14,545 nt of DNA from contig QNAD01000013.1 of the NCBI GenBank assembly GCA_003641345.1, forward strand, positions 1 to 14,545. Direction: 5' to 3'. The stretch's first letter is position 1. Each line of letters starts with the position of its first letter. Below the pieces are notes generated by a model, which was given only the letters and a program-made list of their open reading frames with translations, was not told the origin of the DNA and searched no databases. A program made the translations under genes and the position numbers. Shown one piece after another: positions 14,516-14,545 of this stretch. The DNA comes from Candidatus Zixiibacteriota bacterium. Lineage in GTDB: Bacteria > Zixibacteria > MSB-5A5 > GN15 > FEB-12.

Positions 14516-14545
14516 GTAATTTGAAAATCAATATTTTAAAAAATC

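Overview
The window is AT-rich (by eye about one third G+C), compact and bacterial, and carries ten supportable protein genes. The best clue to the host is the C-terminus of the secreted peptidase at 4253-6742. It has a cysteine-flanked, dockerin-like pair of repeats (GISDITFLVDYMF and GISDITYLVDYIF) ending in a short Pro/Cys tail, preceded by thrombospondin type-3 calcium repeats. That layout is common in secreted proteins of candidate phylum Zixibacteria and other uncultured FCB-group bacteria. The phylum assignment is inference; no rRNA or tRNA gene is present to confirm it.

Layout: (1) 108-680 (+), a small secreted beta-rich protein that looks cohesin-like, closed by a hairpin (695-726) that can terminate transcription from both sides. 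(2) A minus-strand block read from 6742 down to 725: M14 metallocarboxypeptidase with dockerin-like tail, GT-B glycosyltransferase, membrane-associated GT2 glycosyltransferase, and a RecB/Cas4-type nuclease with an apparent Fe-S cysteine set. (3) After a divergent AT-rich spacer, a plus-strand pair: CDF zinc-type efflux transporter and a DUF1893 protein 7 bp downstream. (4) A convergent AGCS sodium:alanine/glycine symporter whose stop codon overlaps that of the DUF1893 gene by 4 bp. (5) Divergent from it, 3-hydroxybutyryl-CoA dehydrogenase. (6) After a terminator, two overlapping ABC exporter half-transporter genes that form an asymmetric heterodimer, ended by a strong hairpin at 14488-14515.

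Functionally this is a mosaic: envelope or exported-protein functions (cohesin-like protein, peptidase, two glycosyltransferases), transport (metal efflux, amino-acid symport, ABC export), one acyl-CoA enzyme and one nuclease. No tRNA, rRNA, CRISPR array, insertion sequence, prophage or integration site is visible. No stretch over 300 bp lacks a gene; the longest spacer is 10642-10894.

I see no clear new multi-gene system. The points most worth following are the cohesin-like/dockerin-like pairing, the CDF-DUF1893 pair, the Fe-S nuclease behind glycosyltransferases, and a glycosyltransferase that lacks a normally conserved donor-site glutamate.
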